Below the pieces are notes generated by a model, which was not told where the DNA came from, did not search any database, and was given only the letters and a program-made list of their open reading frames with translations. Below are positions 1-15,600 of a stretch of DNA of 64,000 nt, in pieces. The DNA lies in contig NC_091119.1 in the NCBI RefSeq assembly GCF_040183065.1, positions 206,092,298 to 206,156,297 on the forward strand. The letters are read 5' to 3'. This DNA is from Periplaneta americana (Eukaryota; Arthropoda; Insecta; Blattodea; Blattidae). Made by a program: the position numbers and the translations under genes. The number at the start of each line of letters is the position of its first letter. The first letter of the stretch is position 1.

Positions 1-296
1 ATAACTAGGATCTAATTAATTGATATTATAATTACCTAATAATGCAAGCAGTACATAATAGTACTTCCCTGTTTTAAACTTATATTCGCATCCTCGTCAC
101 ATTTCTACCTACAATCCAAGAGGGAAGAGAACGCTTGGAAGACTTTTAAAAAGATGGCTCGAGGCCATAACGGGCCATTAGGCCCAATATCAATTGATAG
201 TGCGACGATGATGATAAACTTATACGAAAGGGCAATAAATCATAGGACATTCTGCATACAGTAAACTGAAATAATAGGCCTTCAAGAAATAATAAA

Positions 297-1577
297 CATA
301 TGATATGATATGATATGATATGATATGATATGATATATGATATGATATGATATGATATATGACATGATATGGTATGGTATGGTATGGTATGGTATGATAT
401 GATATGATATATCATACGATATGATAAGATATGGTATGATATGATATGATATGATATGATATATGATATGATATGATATGATATATGATGTGATATGATG
501 TGATATGATATTATATATGATGTGATATGATGTAATATGATATGATATATGATATGATATGATGTAATATGATGTGATATATGATATGATGTGATATGAT
601 ATGATATATGATATGATATGATGTGATATGATATATGATATGATATATGTTATGATATGATATGATGTGATATGATATATGATGTGATATGATATGATAT
701 GATATGATATGATATGATATGATTTGATATATCATATGATATGATTTGATATATGATATGATATGATATATGACATGATATATGACATGATATGATATGA
801 TATGATATGATATGATATGATATGATATGATATATGATATGATATGATATGATACGATACGATACGGTACGATATGATATGATATATGATATGATAAGAT
901 ATGGTATGATATGATATGGTATGATACGATATGATATGATGTGATATGATATGATGTGATATGATATGATATATGATGTGATATGATATTATATATGATA
1001 TGATATGATATATGATATGATGTGATATGATATGATATATGTTATGATATGATATGATGTAATGTGATGTGATATATGATATGATATTATATATGATGCG
1101 ATATATGATATGATATATGATAAGATATGGTATGATATTATATGGTATGATACGATATGATATGTTATGATATGATATGATGTGATATGATATGATATGA
1201 TGTAATATGATATGATGTGATATGATATATGATATGATGTGATATGATATGATATATGTTATGATATGATATGATGTGATATGATGTGATGTGATATATG
1301 ATGTGATATATGATATATGATGTGATATGATATGATATTTATGATATGATATGATTTGATATATATGATATATGACAAATGTGATATGATATGATATATG
1401 ATGTGATGTGATATGATATATGATATGATATATGTTATATGATATGATGTGTTATGATATGATATGATATGATATGATATGATATATGATATGATATGAT
1501 ATGATATGATATGATATGATATGATATGATATGATATGATATGATATGATATGATATGATATGATATGATATGAGTC
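297..1577. repeat. ATATG pentanucleotide array
   Basis: About 1.3 kb of imperfect five-base repeats (ATATG, read TGATA in other phases) with interspersed 7-bp ATATATG variants and point variants such as GTGAT and GGTAT. The period is not a multiple of three, yet a perfect pentamer has no stop in some frames, so long artificial reading frames of Ser-Tyr-His-Ile type appear on the minus strand. The array sits in the intron before exon 5 of copy A. A homologous shorter array is at 38795-39362 at the same place in copy B. Confidence 0.95.
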
Positions 1578-2693
1578 GATCTTGGGATATTCTTTTTTAC
1601 AGAATGATAGTCTATGCAAAACTCAACTTGGCAAGTAAAAAATCGAATTTTGTAAATTTTGGACTGGAATATTGTCAATACAGATATTGAATATATTGTA
1701 ACTGTGATGGTATATTTTCTGTGTCTGATGAGTAAGGATCACAAAACAAATCCAACTTGGGCTAGAGCAGATCAATATCTTTAAATCGCCTATGGAACCG
1801 TTGCCAGAGAGTTTTTAAAACATTGCAGTATTTTACACTGTTGAGCACGGAGTTCATTGACTGAAGGCGTTGAAATGAAAAAAATTGTGTTGTGAGATCT
1901 GAGACATCCACAATGAAATCTTCGTCTGAAAGCTTTTAACAATATCTGTCAAGTCAGAAGTTAATTGATTCTTTCCTTGCGATCTCAAATCAAAACGTTC
2001 AGATGCTCGAATATATTATCAGAAAGTTAAGTTTCTCGATCCATGTAGAGTCAGCTAGTTCTGGAATGTATCTATTTTTCTATTTTGAATTCCGATAAAT
2101 ATTCAGGCAAGTCAACTTTTTCTTGGCTTAACCAAAGAACAAAGCAATGACAAGAAACATCGTCACCCTGAACATTTATGTACGAAAACCTGGACAATTT
2201 ATAGGCACAACTCGTAACAGATATGGGACAAACCCTTTTCTGTGCTATCAGGAAGAAGGTCTATAGTACATCTTCACATTCATTTACTACTGTTTAATTT
2301 GAACACATAATTCTGTAGATCGACTAATCATTTCAGGGGTTCGACACTGCTTCTCTTTGTAACTACACTAATTTACACTTACCAAACGAAGAGTATCACC
2401 ACTACTATCATACATAAGAGCTCAAGAATCCAGTCAGCCTGAAACTTAAATGAACGGCTTCTACCTCAGTACCTGATATAAGTGCAACCCTTGAGTTCAC
2501 CAGTGTCTTGTGCCTGCGTGCCTTAACGGGCTTTGAACTGAGCGTGAGGCACGCTTGCGCTCTCGTCGACATCAATGGGTATAGTGCCAATGAGTCCCTG
2601 TTTTGTTCTTGCATAATAATCATACCTTGCTTGCAAATTTTCAGTACACGACAAAACATAAGCCTGAAACAACACTGGAACATATTGTAGGAT

Positions 2694-3110
2694 ATCATTC
2701 ATTCATTCATTCGTTCATTCATTCGTTCATTCATTCATTCGTTCGTTCATTCATTCATTAATTCATTCAATCATTCATTCGTTCATTCATTCATTCATTC
2801 GTTCATTCATTCATTCATTCATTCATTCATTCATTCGTTCATTCATTCATTCGTTCATTCATTCATTCGTTCATTCATTCATTCGTTCATTCATTCATTC
2901 GTTCATTCATTCCTTCGTTCATTAATTCATTCATTCGTTCATTCAATGATTAATTCATTCATTAATTCATTAATTCGTTCATTCGTTCGTTCTTTCATTC
3001 ATTCATTCATTAATTCATTCAATCATTCATTCGTTCATTCATTCATTCGTTCATTCGTTCGTTCATTCATTCGTTAATTAATTAATTAATTCATTCATTC
3101 ATTCATTCAG
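2694..3110. repeat. ATTC/GTTC tetranucleotide array
   Basis: About 0.4 kb of four-base repeats, mostly ATTC with frequent GTTC and some AATC/TTAA variants. It lies just upstream of exon 5 in copy A. In copy B the corresponding site holds only a few ATTC units (about 43627-43645), beside a 212-bp MITE. Confidence 0.95.
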
Positions 3111-3256
3111 TGCTCCGCTCAAGGGCAGGGCTTTCACTGCAAATCCAGCATTCTCCAATCATTATTTTCAGCCTTTCTCTTTGTTTCCTCATATGATCCA
3201 TATATCTTATTCATCTTTAATTATAATGTATTAATATTTATAAAAGTATGTTTCAG

Positions 3257-3292
3257 TGTGCAGAGGAATGTATATGCATGAAACTAAACATG
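3257..3292 (+). CDS. OBP-like copy A, exon 5
   Basis: A 36-base microexon (12 codons, phase 0 at both ends) encoding [12 protein letters not shown]. Acceptor TTTCAG, donor GTAAG. Its partner in copy B is 43797-43832 (CADECICKKQNA). The C-x3-C-x-C spacing matches, and C-x3-C recalls the second and third cysteines of the classical OBP core. Confidence 0.7.
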
Positions 3293-5237
3293 GTAAGTGT
3301 GTTAAAATACTGAGTAAGTACATAAACGTCTTCTAATTTCTTCAAAGTTTAAGTTTTCATATACTGTAGGTACAGTGCTCAAATAAATTATTGCATATTA
3401 GTTTATTGCAAACATGTTAGTATTCTGCAAATCAAATCTTTCAGGTAAGGCTCCCTGTAAAGCAGATTTGAATAATTTCAAGGGAAAAATTGTTCCGGGG
3501 CTGGGTATCGATTCCGGGACCTCTGGTTCAACGTACCAGCGCTGTACCACTGAGCTACCCGGGAACTCCACCCGACACCGTCTCAACTTTTCCCTTTATA
3601 TCCACACAACTCGCGTGGGCTGACGAAATGCCAGAGACCCACAACGAGTGCACACAATCTCTGTGTGACGTATATATTATGCAAATCTAGTCTTTCAGGT
3701 AAGGCTCCCTGTAAAGCAGATTTGAATAATTTCAAGGGAAAAATTGTTCCGGGGCCGGGTATCGATCCCGGGACCTCTGGTTTCGTCAGCCCACGCGAGT
3801 TGTATGGATATAAAGGGAAACGTTGAGACGGTGTCGGGTGGAGTTCCCGGGTAGCTCAGTGGTAGGGCGCTGGTACGTTCAACCAGAGGTCCCGGCATCG
3901 ATACGCGGCCCAGGAACAATTTTTCCCTTGAAATTATGTTAGTATTCGTCAAAAACGATAGGTACTGATGAGTGCAATATTTACACTATTTTTGAGTGCT
4001 GTGATCGAGTTAACAAAATAAGCATTAAAATCCTCAGATTAAAGATTAATATAATTACCACTACCACCAGAAGATCTATTATCATTAATAATTTTCCATA
4101 CCGCTTTACACTTATTAGTAGAATTGTATATACAAGAAGCATTAAATAGTAATCGTAATGATTTGTAAAACAAATTAACGTAATTCACGGTTACTGAATT
4201 CAAGTCTGACGTTCTCTTGATTTATAAATTGTTAAAACCTTCTAATTTTTAATCATGATCCACTGATTAAATAATTTCTTCATTTTTTGGACATGGGTTT
4301 CTTATGGAAATGTTACTTCCTATACCGGAAAAACACAATGCACTGATACACAATAATTATTGTTCTGATAATGTACACGAAAAGTTATCGCCATGCATCT
4401 CAGTACTTGGCGATCCTAATTTATACGGAATGGATAAATAAATAAATAAATAAAAGTGGAAAGAGATCGTGTCAGAAATGTATTGTTCTATATAATTTCA
4501 GTGCGACGGGAATGGAAATCTGAAGCCGCCAGCCTTCGACAACAAATGCCGACATTATTTTATGCAACAAGAATTGAATATTATTGTCAAATTCTTTTGT
4601 AACGAAGTCTTCGTCGCAGCGAAAGCTCATTCAAAAGGTCAGTTCGCCGAACCTGCGTTCTCCAGTGAGTATGTAGCCCCTCCTGTCATGTTTCTGCATT
4701 CCAGAATTCTTCTTCGAAGTAATTATGAATTGATAAATTTTTTCACTGTGTCACACCAAACTTGTTAAAGGACTTGAATTGTGATTTCTAACATTTCGCA
4801 CATAAATTTGTGCTAAAGGAAAGAATTCATATCAGCGTCTGCAGATTCCTCCGGGAGACTTTCAGAGCTGACGACATTACATCGTCAATCTCGTTTGTAA
4901 ATGCCTGGCGGGTTTCTCAGACCCACAGCAAATAGTTACAAAGTAGAGACAAAGTTGAGCTGTCATTTACTAAAAACAAAAACGTATAATAACCTTAAGG
5001 CCATATCTTTTTTTATCTAAATTGGGTCTGACAGACCCGGTGCGAGCATTTTTGCTAGGAAAATATGTGCGAGACCCGTCGGGTTAAAGATGTAAACTCT
5101 AATTACTTCGTACATAAATGTTAACAAAAATTTAAACCGAGATTAATTTTTTATAAAACACTAGGACCAATTTATGATATTTTATGTGATTTTATTTACT
5201 TATTTACTTATTTAATTAATTATTTATTTATTTATTT

Positions 5238-5273
<36 letters not shown>

Positions 5274-8200
5274 TTTTCATTGCTAGTAATACAAATTGTG
5301 GGCTAAGGCAAGGAGATGCACTATCACTTTTACTTTTTAACTTTGCTTTAGAGTATGCCATTAGGAAAGTCCAGGATAACAGAGAGGGCTTGGAACTGAA
5401 CGGGTTACATCAGCTGCTTGTCTATGCGGATGACGTGAATATGTTAGGAGAAAATCCACAAACAATTAGGGAAAACAGGGGAATTTTACTGGAAGCAAGT
5501 AAATAGATAGGTTTGGAAGTAAATCCCGAAAAGACAAATTATATAATTATGTCTCGTGACCACAATATTGTACGAAATGGAAATATAAAAATTGGAAATT
5601 TATCTTTTGAAGAGGTGGAGAAGTTCAAATATCTTGGAGCAACAGTAACAAATATAAATGATACTCGGGAGGAAATTAAACACAGAATAAATATGGGAAA
5701 TGCCTGTTGTTATTCGGTTGAAATGCTTTTATCATCCAGTCTGCTGTCAAAAAATCTGAAAGTTAGAATTTATAAAACAGTTATATTACCGGTTGTTCTT
5801 TATGGTTGTGAAACTTGGACTCTCACTTTGAGAGAGGGTCATAGGTTAACGGTGTTTGAGAATAAGGTGCTTAGGAAAATATTTGGGGCTAAGAAGGATG
5901 AAGTTACAGGAGAATGGAGAAAGTTACACAACGCAGAACTCCACGCATTGTATTCTTCACCTGACATAATTAGGAACATTAAATCCAGACGTTTGAGATG
6001 GGCAGGGCATGTAGCACGTATGGGTGAATCCAGAAATGCATGTAGAGTGTTAGTTTGAAGGCCGGAGGGAAAAAGACCTTTGGGAAGGCCGAGACGTAGA
6101 TGGGAGGATAATATTATAATGGATTTGAGGGAGGTGGGATATGATGATAGAGAATGGATTAATCTTGCTCAGGATAGGGACCAATGGCGGGCTTATGTGA
6201 GGGCGGCAATGAACCTCCGGGTTCCTTAAAAGCCAGTAAGTAAGTAAGTAAGTAAGTAATTAAATAAGTAAGTAAGTAATACAAATTAATAAATACAGTG
6301 AAAGATAAACTAGCCCAATCCTGAATGAGTAAGACTCGTGCTCAGGAGGGGATTCCAATACAGACAAAAATAAAATTAAAATTGAGAGTGAATTCAGATT
6401 AAATAGTGTTTAATATGTTTAAACCCAAACTATAAATCCAATACAAATTTCTTTATTTTATTATTAATTTGGAGAGGATTCGTGGTTGAAATATTATTGC
6501 AATAAAATTTGTTTAATAATTTGACTCATTCTGTGATAAAAAAAACTGCATTCGTTTTACATTTTGGTTCAGACAAACGCAGAGAATTCATATTTTTAGT
6601 TCTATATTTATGTATATAACTTTCATAGGTATTAAAATTTCTATGAAAATATTTTAATAAAATAAAATAATACATTTGTTTAATGTTGAAAACATTGAAA
6701 TTTTTAAACAACAATTCAGTTGGGTAATCTTTCTGCTTTTTTAAACAAATTTTTAATACTTTTTTTCTGTAGTAAAATTAACGGATAAAGGTTGGATTTC
6801 TAAGTTCCACCCCAACTTATAAAACCATACATAAATATACATTGAAATAATGCTAAATAAATTACACGTAAACATTTAAGAGACAAAATATTTATTAGAA
6901 CAACAAAGTAACATAATGTTTCACGTAATTTATTACAAATACAAGGAATATGATTATTCCATTTTAAATGACTATCAATAATTATACCTAAGTACAATAT
7001 TTAACCTCATTAACCTCATTCATAACTGAACAATTGTAACTTATATCGAAACAATCAGAATTATGCATTTTAATTTGTAGTATAGATGAAATTGGTTTAT
7101 TACGTTTATTATTTAAAGAAAATGGGATAGCTATTGTTTTATCTTTATTAATCAGAAAACTTGATAATGATAATAAGCGCAAATAAATGTCACGAATGTA
7201 AAGATATATAAGGAGTTACTAAATTTATCTTCCAGGTGTAGCAGAAGAACTAGGATTGAAATCCTGCAACCTGGCGGCAGGCCTGGCTCATAATTTGATC
7301 CACATGTATATATTAGTAGTAAGTATCAGATAGAATCATGACTGAACACAAACGGGTGTACAGGACTGAAATAGACAGCATTACTAATGTGACAACGCCT
7401 AGAAATAGCATCAACTGAATCGTCCAAGCGCACTAGAACTAGAGATGTACACGATCCTGAAGCTGACTACCTCTGAAGTAGTAAGCCAGCTGGTTGACAA
7501 TAAACCGGGAACGAGAACCAGAATGAAAACGAGAAGCAGAGGACGTGAATATGAACATTTTTGATTCACAATAAACCGAGAACGTAGACGACTATGCATA
7601 TCGATATGTATGTCAATAACGATATGTAAAGTCGATATTACGCATTCTGATGTTATTTGTGTATAATTGACCAATGGCGTACAAGGCAGCCAACATAAAC
7701 ACAGGTTAACCAACATCGAAATTACAACTGAAACATTTCATTAGGTACTATTAATATGCCCATGCATCTTTATTATCACAACCTATTTTAAGTCTACCAT
7801 AACGTAAAATAATTAGAGAAGAAACACTTGTAACAGAACAAAAATGAAGACAACAGTAGTTATTGCATTGAAGCATGAATATGTAGTGTGTAATACAACT
7901 AATATAGTAATAAAATATGATTCACTTACGATCGGTGTTCAAAGATGCAGCTATTGAAAGCCACGTATTTTCCTTCAATTTCTCATCTTTATACGAGGCG
8001 CGCCGCTTATCGTAAACGTGAGGATTTTCCTCAACACTCAATATTAGAATCTCATCAAATAAAACTTGCTCCATGATGCACAGCACAGAACAAAATAATG
8101 CATAGGTTATGTCACGGTCTTCTTGCTACAAAATATACGACGACAAAATAGCTTTTAGATGGCAATAGAATGAATCTAGTGGGCTGTGATCGGAAACGTG

Positions 8201-8742
8201 AACGCCAGAGTTGAAACTTGGCCAACCCTCCGTTACCGATCCCGGGCTCCGGCAAGCTTTTCGTTAATTGTGAATGCTCACATTTAAATGTACACATTTT
8301 AACAAATTTACTGTTTTCGTTTTCGTTCCGATTATCGTTTCCGGTTTATTGTGAACCAGCCTTAAGTCCGCCTGCGGCCCTTAAGGTCTCTTCACTCATA
8401 GTTCGAACTCGAGGCAGTGAACTCCCAGCCCTTCTCGAAGGACGGTTAGCCTTCCCCTTTCTGTCCCTCTTTCTTCAATGGATCTATTATTATGTCAAAA
8501 GTTCGCGTGCATAATATTAATCATAATTTTTCTGAGTAACGCATGGCATAAGAATAAATTCTTTAAATAAAATTTCAAATTTATTTGAAATTTATTTACA
8601 ATTTACATTTGAATTCAATACATATGAATACATACCCGAAATGAGCATAATACTCGTGCTCGGGTACAGTCCAGTAGTCTACATAAATTTTACAGGGTTC
8701 AAATAATAATGCTGATGATATAAGTAATAGTAACAATAATAC

Positions 8743-8784
<42 letters not shown>

Positions 8785-9551
8785 GAATAATAATATTTAT
8801 TTATTTATTTATTTTTTATTCATTTATAATATTAATGTGCGAAACAACAGCACAAGGCCAATTATAGTTTAGCACGATACAAAACAGAACAAAACAACAC
8901 ATGATGATGAGAATGAATGACAGAAATGGCAGTGAGATGAAATACAATCAATATAATAGTCTACATTAATCAATTGACCAAATGCAACAAAATAAATAGC
9001 ACAAATAAGTATTAAAATTAGTTCACTGAGATAATTAAAAATAATGGCAATTGAATAGAGTGAATTACAAATGTATTAATGAAATCAAATAAATGAAGAC
9101 TGGAATAATATAAGTAATATTGTAAAGATATTAATTGGCAAGAATAGTATAATACATATCTTGACAATGGCATAAATTAATAAAACTGACATAAAAACTC
9201 AAAAGATACACTACACATTAAATGAATCCAAGTTCAATCCATGCAAATTAGCATATTTAATACATCTGCAGACCGGAGACAGAGATTTAGAATTCCTATT
9301 GTAAAACATTTTATGAAATCTTAAACCATTAGCAGGAATACGAAGACTGATATTGCTTATGAAGGATTCACAATCAATATCACCCTTAATGACTTTACAA
9401 AAAAGTAAATAATCAAGATCCTGACGTGTGGTAAACAAACTACCGCAATTGAAATATTCGCAATTAGTCTCATAGTCATAATCGGAATTTGGTAAAAATC
9501 TATAAGAACACAAGGAAATAAATTTTCTTTGAATATTCTCCAATTTAGCCG

Positions 9552-9605
<54 letters not shown>

Positions 9606-9654
9606 GAATAATCGTGACAAATGATACAAAGATTGTAATACAAAATAATTCATT

Positions 9655-9697
<43 letters not shown>

Positions 9698-12600
9698 GTG
9701 ATAAAACAATAATATTTACAATGATAACATAAATACTAAGACGGATAAAATAAAATATAAAACCACTAGCGGGAGTTAACACAACTTAAATAAGCATAAA
9801 ATAACCGGAAAGAATGCCAAACTCGAAAATCAACAGAAAAGTTCGTTGTATCGCAGACGACAGCATGTGTCCATAATCTAATAAATACTAGTGGCGTGTG
9901 CAGCAAACGCTGCAAACTAAGTCCATTAGACGTTCATATAATTTTTTTTTTTTTTTAATATTTACAGTATTTTCAATGAAGAATACCAGATCTTTTGAAA
10001 GTTATTTGCTTCAGTAATAATGAAACATACTCCCCCTGAACGTTTTTTATGCCAAATACTTTTTCTTGAACCTATCCACCTTCAGTTTTTGAGTTTCAGA
10101 GCGAAAACGCAAGTAAAAATGTCAGGACGATCATTGTTGTTTTTCATGTGGGAGTAAAGCATTAGCTATTTCAGGTCATTGTGGATTGTAGGTGAATGTT
10201 AAAAAAAAAAAAAAAAAAAAAGTCAGGTTTGCTACGCTTTCGAACAACGGATATAGCATCTTGGTATAGTTATTGCATGTAGAGCTTGAAATGTAGAGGG
10301 TAAAATCATTTTATCCTGCTGAAATGATCGGGAGACTACATAATTTTGTAGGCTTCTTAGTTTATCAGTAAGTAATACAGTTTGCTCTTTCCGTAGGAAC
10401 TGTAAGTTTCGCGCTCTCTCGAACCAATACTGAAGAGAATGACGCTTATAAATATCTACACCACACCGCCATTAAGTATATACTTGATTAATCACTATAA
10501 AAATATTTGATTTTTAATATTATTATCTTACGAAAGTTTTGTAATATATACTATACAGCCGCCACTCACTAAATTATAGGAATGAAGATCTAATTTAAGA
10601 TATTCTCTACATCTACTTACATAACCCCAAAACGTTTCACTTTCATATCATCAATATAGCATTAATATGTATAATAATAAAAAATAGTCATATCATGGCA
10701 TTATCTATAATAATATTTCATTCCTAATGGTAATAATGTCATCAAACTACCTCAAAGTTAGTAGATTTTAATGTCCAATACACAACTGTACTCAGAAAAT
10801 TACACACCGCAGAATCAGGCCTGTAAATTATTTTAGTAAGTTTTAAAGATTTTAATAACCAATTGAATTTGAGCTCTAAATATGTCAGCAATCCTGCAGG
10901 TCATGGCCTTCGTGTAATATCCTACTGTTTATTGTAGTGTGTTTTGTTTTATTCTGAAAAGCCATACAGTATTTCTAAAAACAGACAACAGATGGATTTT
11001 GGAAAATAGGAAAATGATGTAGGAAAATTGATATTTCACTGAAAACTGCTATTTTTCCGACAAACTTTGGGTTCCAAGCTTCTAAATGAGAGGTCATTTA
11101 TTAAAATCCGTTCAGCCGTTTTCCCGCAATTTCCATTACCAGTTCAAATTATATTTATGTAGATCTATAAAAATTTGTATTCCACTTACTCTCATAATAT
11201 TCAATATATAATGAATTTCTTTATTTCTCTTGTACGGAGGAGGGACCCGAAGGCTTACACTGCAGTCTGATGCTTATTGTGCTTACCACTTCATTCTTAT
11301 GAATGATTGGGTAGCCGAACGGCCACGCTCTTGTACAAGTACAGCACGCCGCACCGTGAACTTAACCCGGGTTGTGGTATGGATGATGATATGTGAATTA
11401 ATAATGGCGAAATGAGTCCGAGGTCCAACGTCGAAATGTTACCCAGCAATTCTGCTTCAATTGGTTGAGGGAAAACCACGGAAAAACCCAAACACGTAAC
11501 TTGTCCCAACTAGAATTTGAACCCGAGCCCGCTCGCTTCATAGCCAGACGTGCTAACCATTACTCCACAGCGGTGGAGTATATAATTCTATTACTGCAAC
11601 ATTAAACGTTTTCACAATCAAATATTAAAATTGAAGGACATATACTACAGTTTTGTGAGCACTTTTTACGTCTGTTGAGCTTTTCAATCATACATGTTTC
11701 GGGGAATGCTTCCCCATCTTCAGTGATATCAAGACTGCAACGGAAACAATTGCAATTAATAACTATAATAGCTGTTTATCAAAGGTTAAAATTTGAAATT
11801 TTAAAAGAATAAAAATAAACCATGAATTATCATAAAATTACAGTGGGCCTAATATACAATATATTTTGTTGACATAAAATGTTTAAAATAAAAATAAAAT
11901 ATAATTAAATTCAGACAATACAAGTTATATTGTATCTTGTACGTATGAATGTACTAAAATATTGAAAAATGTTTGAGGGGAAACTGTATTAATAATGTTT
12001 GAATTAAAAGATGTGAAAGTTTAAGATTGCGTAAAAAGAATTAAACGAGATAATATCTAGTGATGTGTATAGGCCTATTATTATCTAACAAATTGAATAA
12101 GACCACTTTTTACAATAATAAAAATAAAAAATGAAGAATATACAAGAGTGCACCACTTTTGTCTCTGTTAGTTCACATCATGCTACGCAGAAACACAGTT
12201 CAAATATCTGGAACCACTTCGGTGAGTCAAACATCCAAATTGCACTCTTGTCTATTCTTCATTTTTATTTTTTTTTATATTTTTTATGAAGTCAAACCTT
12301 GCCAACTAAGGTAATTTACCACTTAGTTTTCATTTTAAAATCTCACAGTTTTTATTATAACTAAAATCTTAAGTGCTATAAAGTGATAAATGGGTGTCAT
12401 CAAGATGGATAATTATGATTTCTGTGCATAAGTATAAAATGTAATACATATAAATGCATATAATTATTTGTTGTACCTTTCAGAAATATTAGAGTGCCAT
12501 GATAAACATTCATGTTGAAATAAAGCTGACAAAATTTGTTAACATTTAATGTTATTCACTATTCTTTTATTATTTTTTTTTTTCAGAAATGCCCTCAGAA

Positions 12601-15600
12601 GTATCTGAAGAAACGTGAGTAAGATAAAATAAGAAACAAGAAAGTATTTTGTAGGTTTGTCTTCATTAAAAAGAATTATAGGAAAGGACACACACTAAAT
12701 TAGCAGGCAGGAGAAAAGACTATCGCTTACTTTGCAAAATACGTTCTAATGAAAGGGTAGTGTTCAATGCGTCATTGTGTTCTTTTGTATAACGTAACCT
12801 CCGATTCTAAACACGAGATGGGACTAAAATAGTAATTCAGATAAGTTCTGCTACATTTCTCTTCACAAGGGGAGATTCAATGTTTTTATAGTCCAATACA
12901 TTTTTTCTTTGCAATAACACTACAAGATTTATAATAATAATAAGAGAACACATTTCAATTCATCAACAACTGTGATTTCCTACAACATAATTGAATCGGT
13001 CATTGGAGAAAGGGGATAAGTCATGAAAAACGCGAAAGTGAGTTAAGAGTGCCATTGCTTTCTCCAGACCTAGACACACATTTCCATGCAGAAATGGGAC
13101 AAATTTGCTCATTCTTAACGCAAACCAGAGTACCATAAGCAGCGCAGTCATTGCAGAAAGGGGACAAGTCAGCGACTTACCTTCTTTCTGCTCTGACTGA
13201 CGACGTGACGCAACTGAATGCCGCGGACCTAATTAGTTACGCGCCCATCAGCTGATCAGGAAAATGACAGATAAGCTAGAAGTAGTGAGTGACCCAGGGG
13301 AAGAAAACTGTGTTATTAGTGGTAAACGTAAACGCAATGAAATTAACTACCGCAGAAATGTAAATAAGAAAAATAAACTGAAGGCATTGGAACGTCAATT
13401 CCATTGGGAAGTCTGTAGCAGCCCGTACGACAGGAGAACAATGTGGGCAAGAAACTACTCATTGTTTGTTTAGACGCAACTTTGGGTCATCAATTTTCAA
13501 CGTTCACAATTTCAAAGACCATACGGCGCACTTCTATTCCTATCATGAAGGTACAGGCCACAAATCTTCAAACGAAGTGTGTTCCTTCTGAACTACGTTG
13601 AAAATAATGTCTCTTCTTCAGTCAAGGAATTGTTTCTTTTCTCTGATAACTGTGGGGGCAAAATAAAAATCATACCTTGATTCGATTGTTGCTTGCACTG
13701 ACCCAAATGGGGTGATTTAACAAAATCGTTCATTATATACATATATATATTATATTATATTATATTATATTATATTATGTTATATTATATTATATTATAT
13801 TATATTATATTATATTATGTTATGTTATGTTATGTTATGTTATGTTATGTTATGTTATGTTATGTTATGTTATGTTATATTATATTATATTATATTATAT
13901 TATATTATATTATGTTATATTATATTATATTATGTTATATTGTTATATTATGTTATATTATATTATATTATGTTATATTATGTTATATTATATTATATTA
14001 TGTTGTATTATGTTATATTATATTATATTATATTATATTATATATTATATTATATTATGTTATATTATATTATATTATGTTATATTATATTATGTTATAT
14101 TATATTATCTTATGTTATGTTATGTTATATGTTATATGTTATATGCTATATGTTATATGTTATGTTATGTTATGTTATATTATATTATATTATATTATAT
14201 TATCTTATGTTACATTACATTATGTTATGTTATGTTATATTATATTATATTATATTATATTATATTATGTTACATTACATTATGTTATGTTATGTTATAT
14301 TATATTATGTTATGTTATGTTATGTTATATGTTATATGTTATATGCTATATGTTATATGTTATGTTATGTTATGTTATATTATATTATATTATATTATAT
14401 TATCTTATGTTACATTACATTATGTTATGTTATGTTATATTATATTATATTATATTATATTATATTATGTTACATTACATTATGTTATGTTATGTTATAT
14501 TATATTATGTTATGTTATGTTATGTTATATGTTATATGTTATATGCTATATGTTATATGTTATGTTATGTTATGTTATATTATATTATATTATATTATAT
14601 TATATTATATTATATTATGTATTAACAGGATGACAATAATGCACTTAGTGAATCGGCTATGAGAATTAGCTACAAAATTTGCCACGAAATTGCAAAGGAA
14701 TTGAAAACATTCAACGAAAGTAAATTCATCAAGCGATATTTAATTATATTGGCAGATGAACTCTGTCCACAGCAAGTAGGGGAAGTGGAAGCCATTCGCC
14801 TGCCTCGTAGAACCGTGGTGAGGAGGTTGCAGTATGTGCGTATGGGTTATGTAAATAAGCCTAATGATTTGTGTGTGTGCATAGAGCGAAGTTTATTTCA
14901 TTAAATTAATAAGAGTGTTATAAATTCTGTACTGTACAATGGATTGATGTAATATCCTTATAAACTATTATATAGGTACTGACAAACTGAATGACTAGAA
15001 CAACCGTGGCTCTTGTTACATTAATGCAGGGAAGGTAGCTGTAATGCGAGTCCGCCACTGCATGAGCGTTCTGCTCTTTCTAGCCTTGCGGAGCGAGAGC
15101 AGCTCTCGCTGCCTAAATGGAGCCGCTCTCAAAATTTAAAGCTTTTTGGAATCTGCATTTCGATGTTTTATTCTGCTGTGAAAAATTGAAAGAATCGTTG
15201 AAATTACTCCAAATCCAATTAATTATCTTTTATACATACTGTAACCTTCAAATTCGTGTGTGTTAATTGGGTTTTTCAGAGCATGATGCTTTAAAACACA
15301 GTTGTCTCAGAGCCTTCGATTTTGAGTTGTTTCCGCTCTGAACTGTCAAGTCGATATTAGTTGTGTTGTTTTTTTTATTGGGTTATTTTACGACGCTGTA
15401 TCAACATCTCAGGTTATTTAGCGTCTGAGTGAAATGAAGGTGATAATGCCGGTGAAATGAATCCGGGGTCCAGCACCGAAAGTTACCCAGCATTTGATCG
15501 TATTGGGTTCAGGGAAAACCCAGGACCAAACCTTAACCTTGTCACTTGCCCCGACCGGGATTCGAACCCGAGCCACCTGGTTTCGCGGCCAGACGCGCTG

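Noticed and set aside
146-1678. Minus-strand Ser-Tyr-His-Ile-rich proteins
   Set aside because: They are translations of the ATATG array, which lacks stops in some frames by chance of its unit. There is no splice or promoter context.
2694-3110. CRISPR-like array
   Set aside because: Plain tetranucleotide repeat without spacers, in a eukaryotic genome.
3840-3915. Functional tRNA gene
   Set aside because: tRNA-like A/B boxes lie in a repeated composite element; the acceptor stem and anticodon arm are not convincing. The same holds for 26211-26275 and 47540-47618.
8112-8514. Small proteins shared with 62649-63048
   Set aside because: Shared only because both lie in copies of the same TIR element; frames are short and inconsistent between copies.
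13777-14662. Three overlapping Cys-Tyr-Val-Met-Leu-rich proteins of about 270-280 residues
   Set aside because: All three forward frames of a TTATA/TTATG array are open because the unit has no stop; this is not coding evidence.
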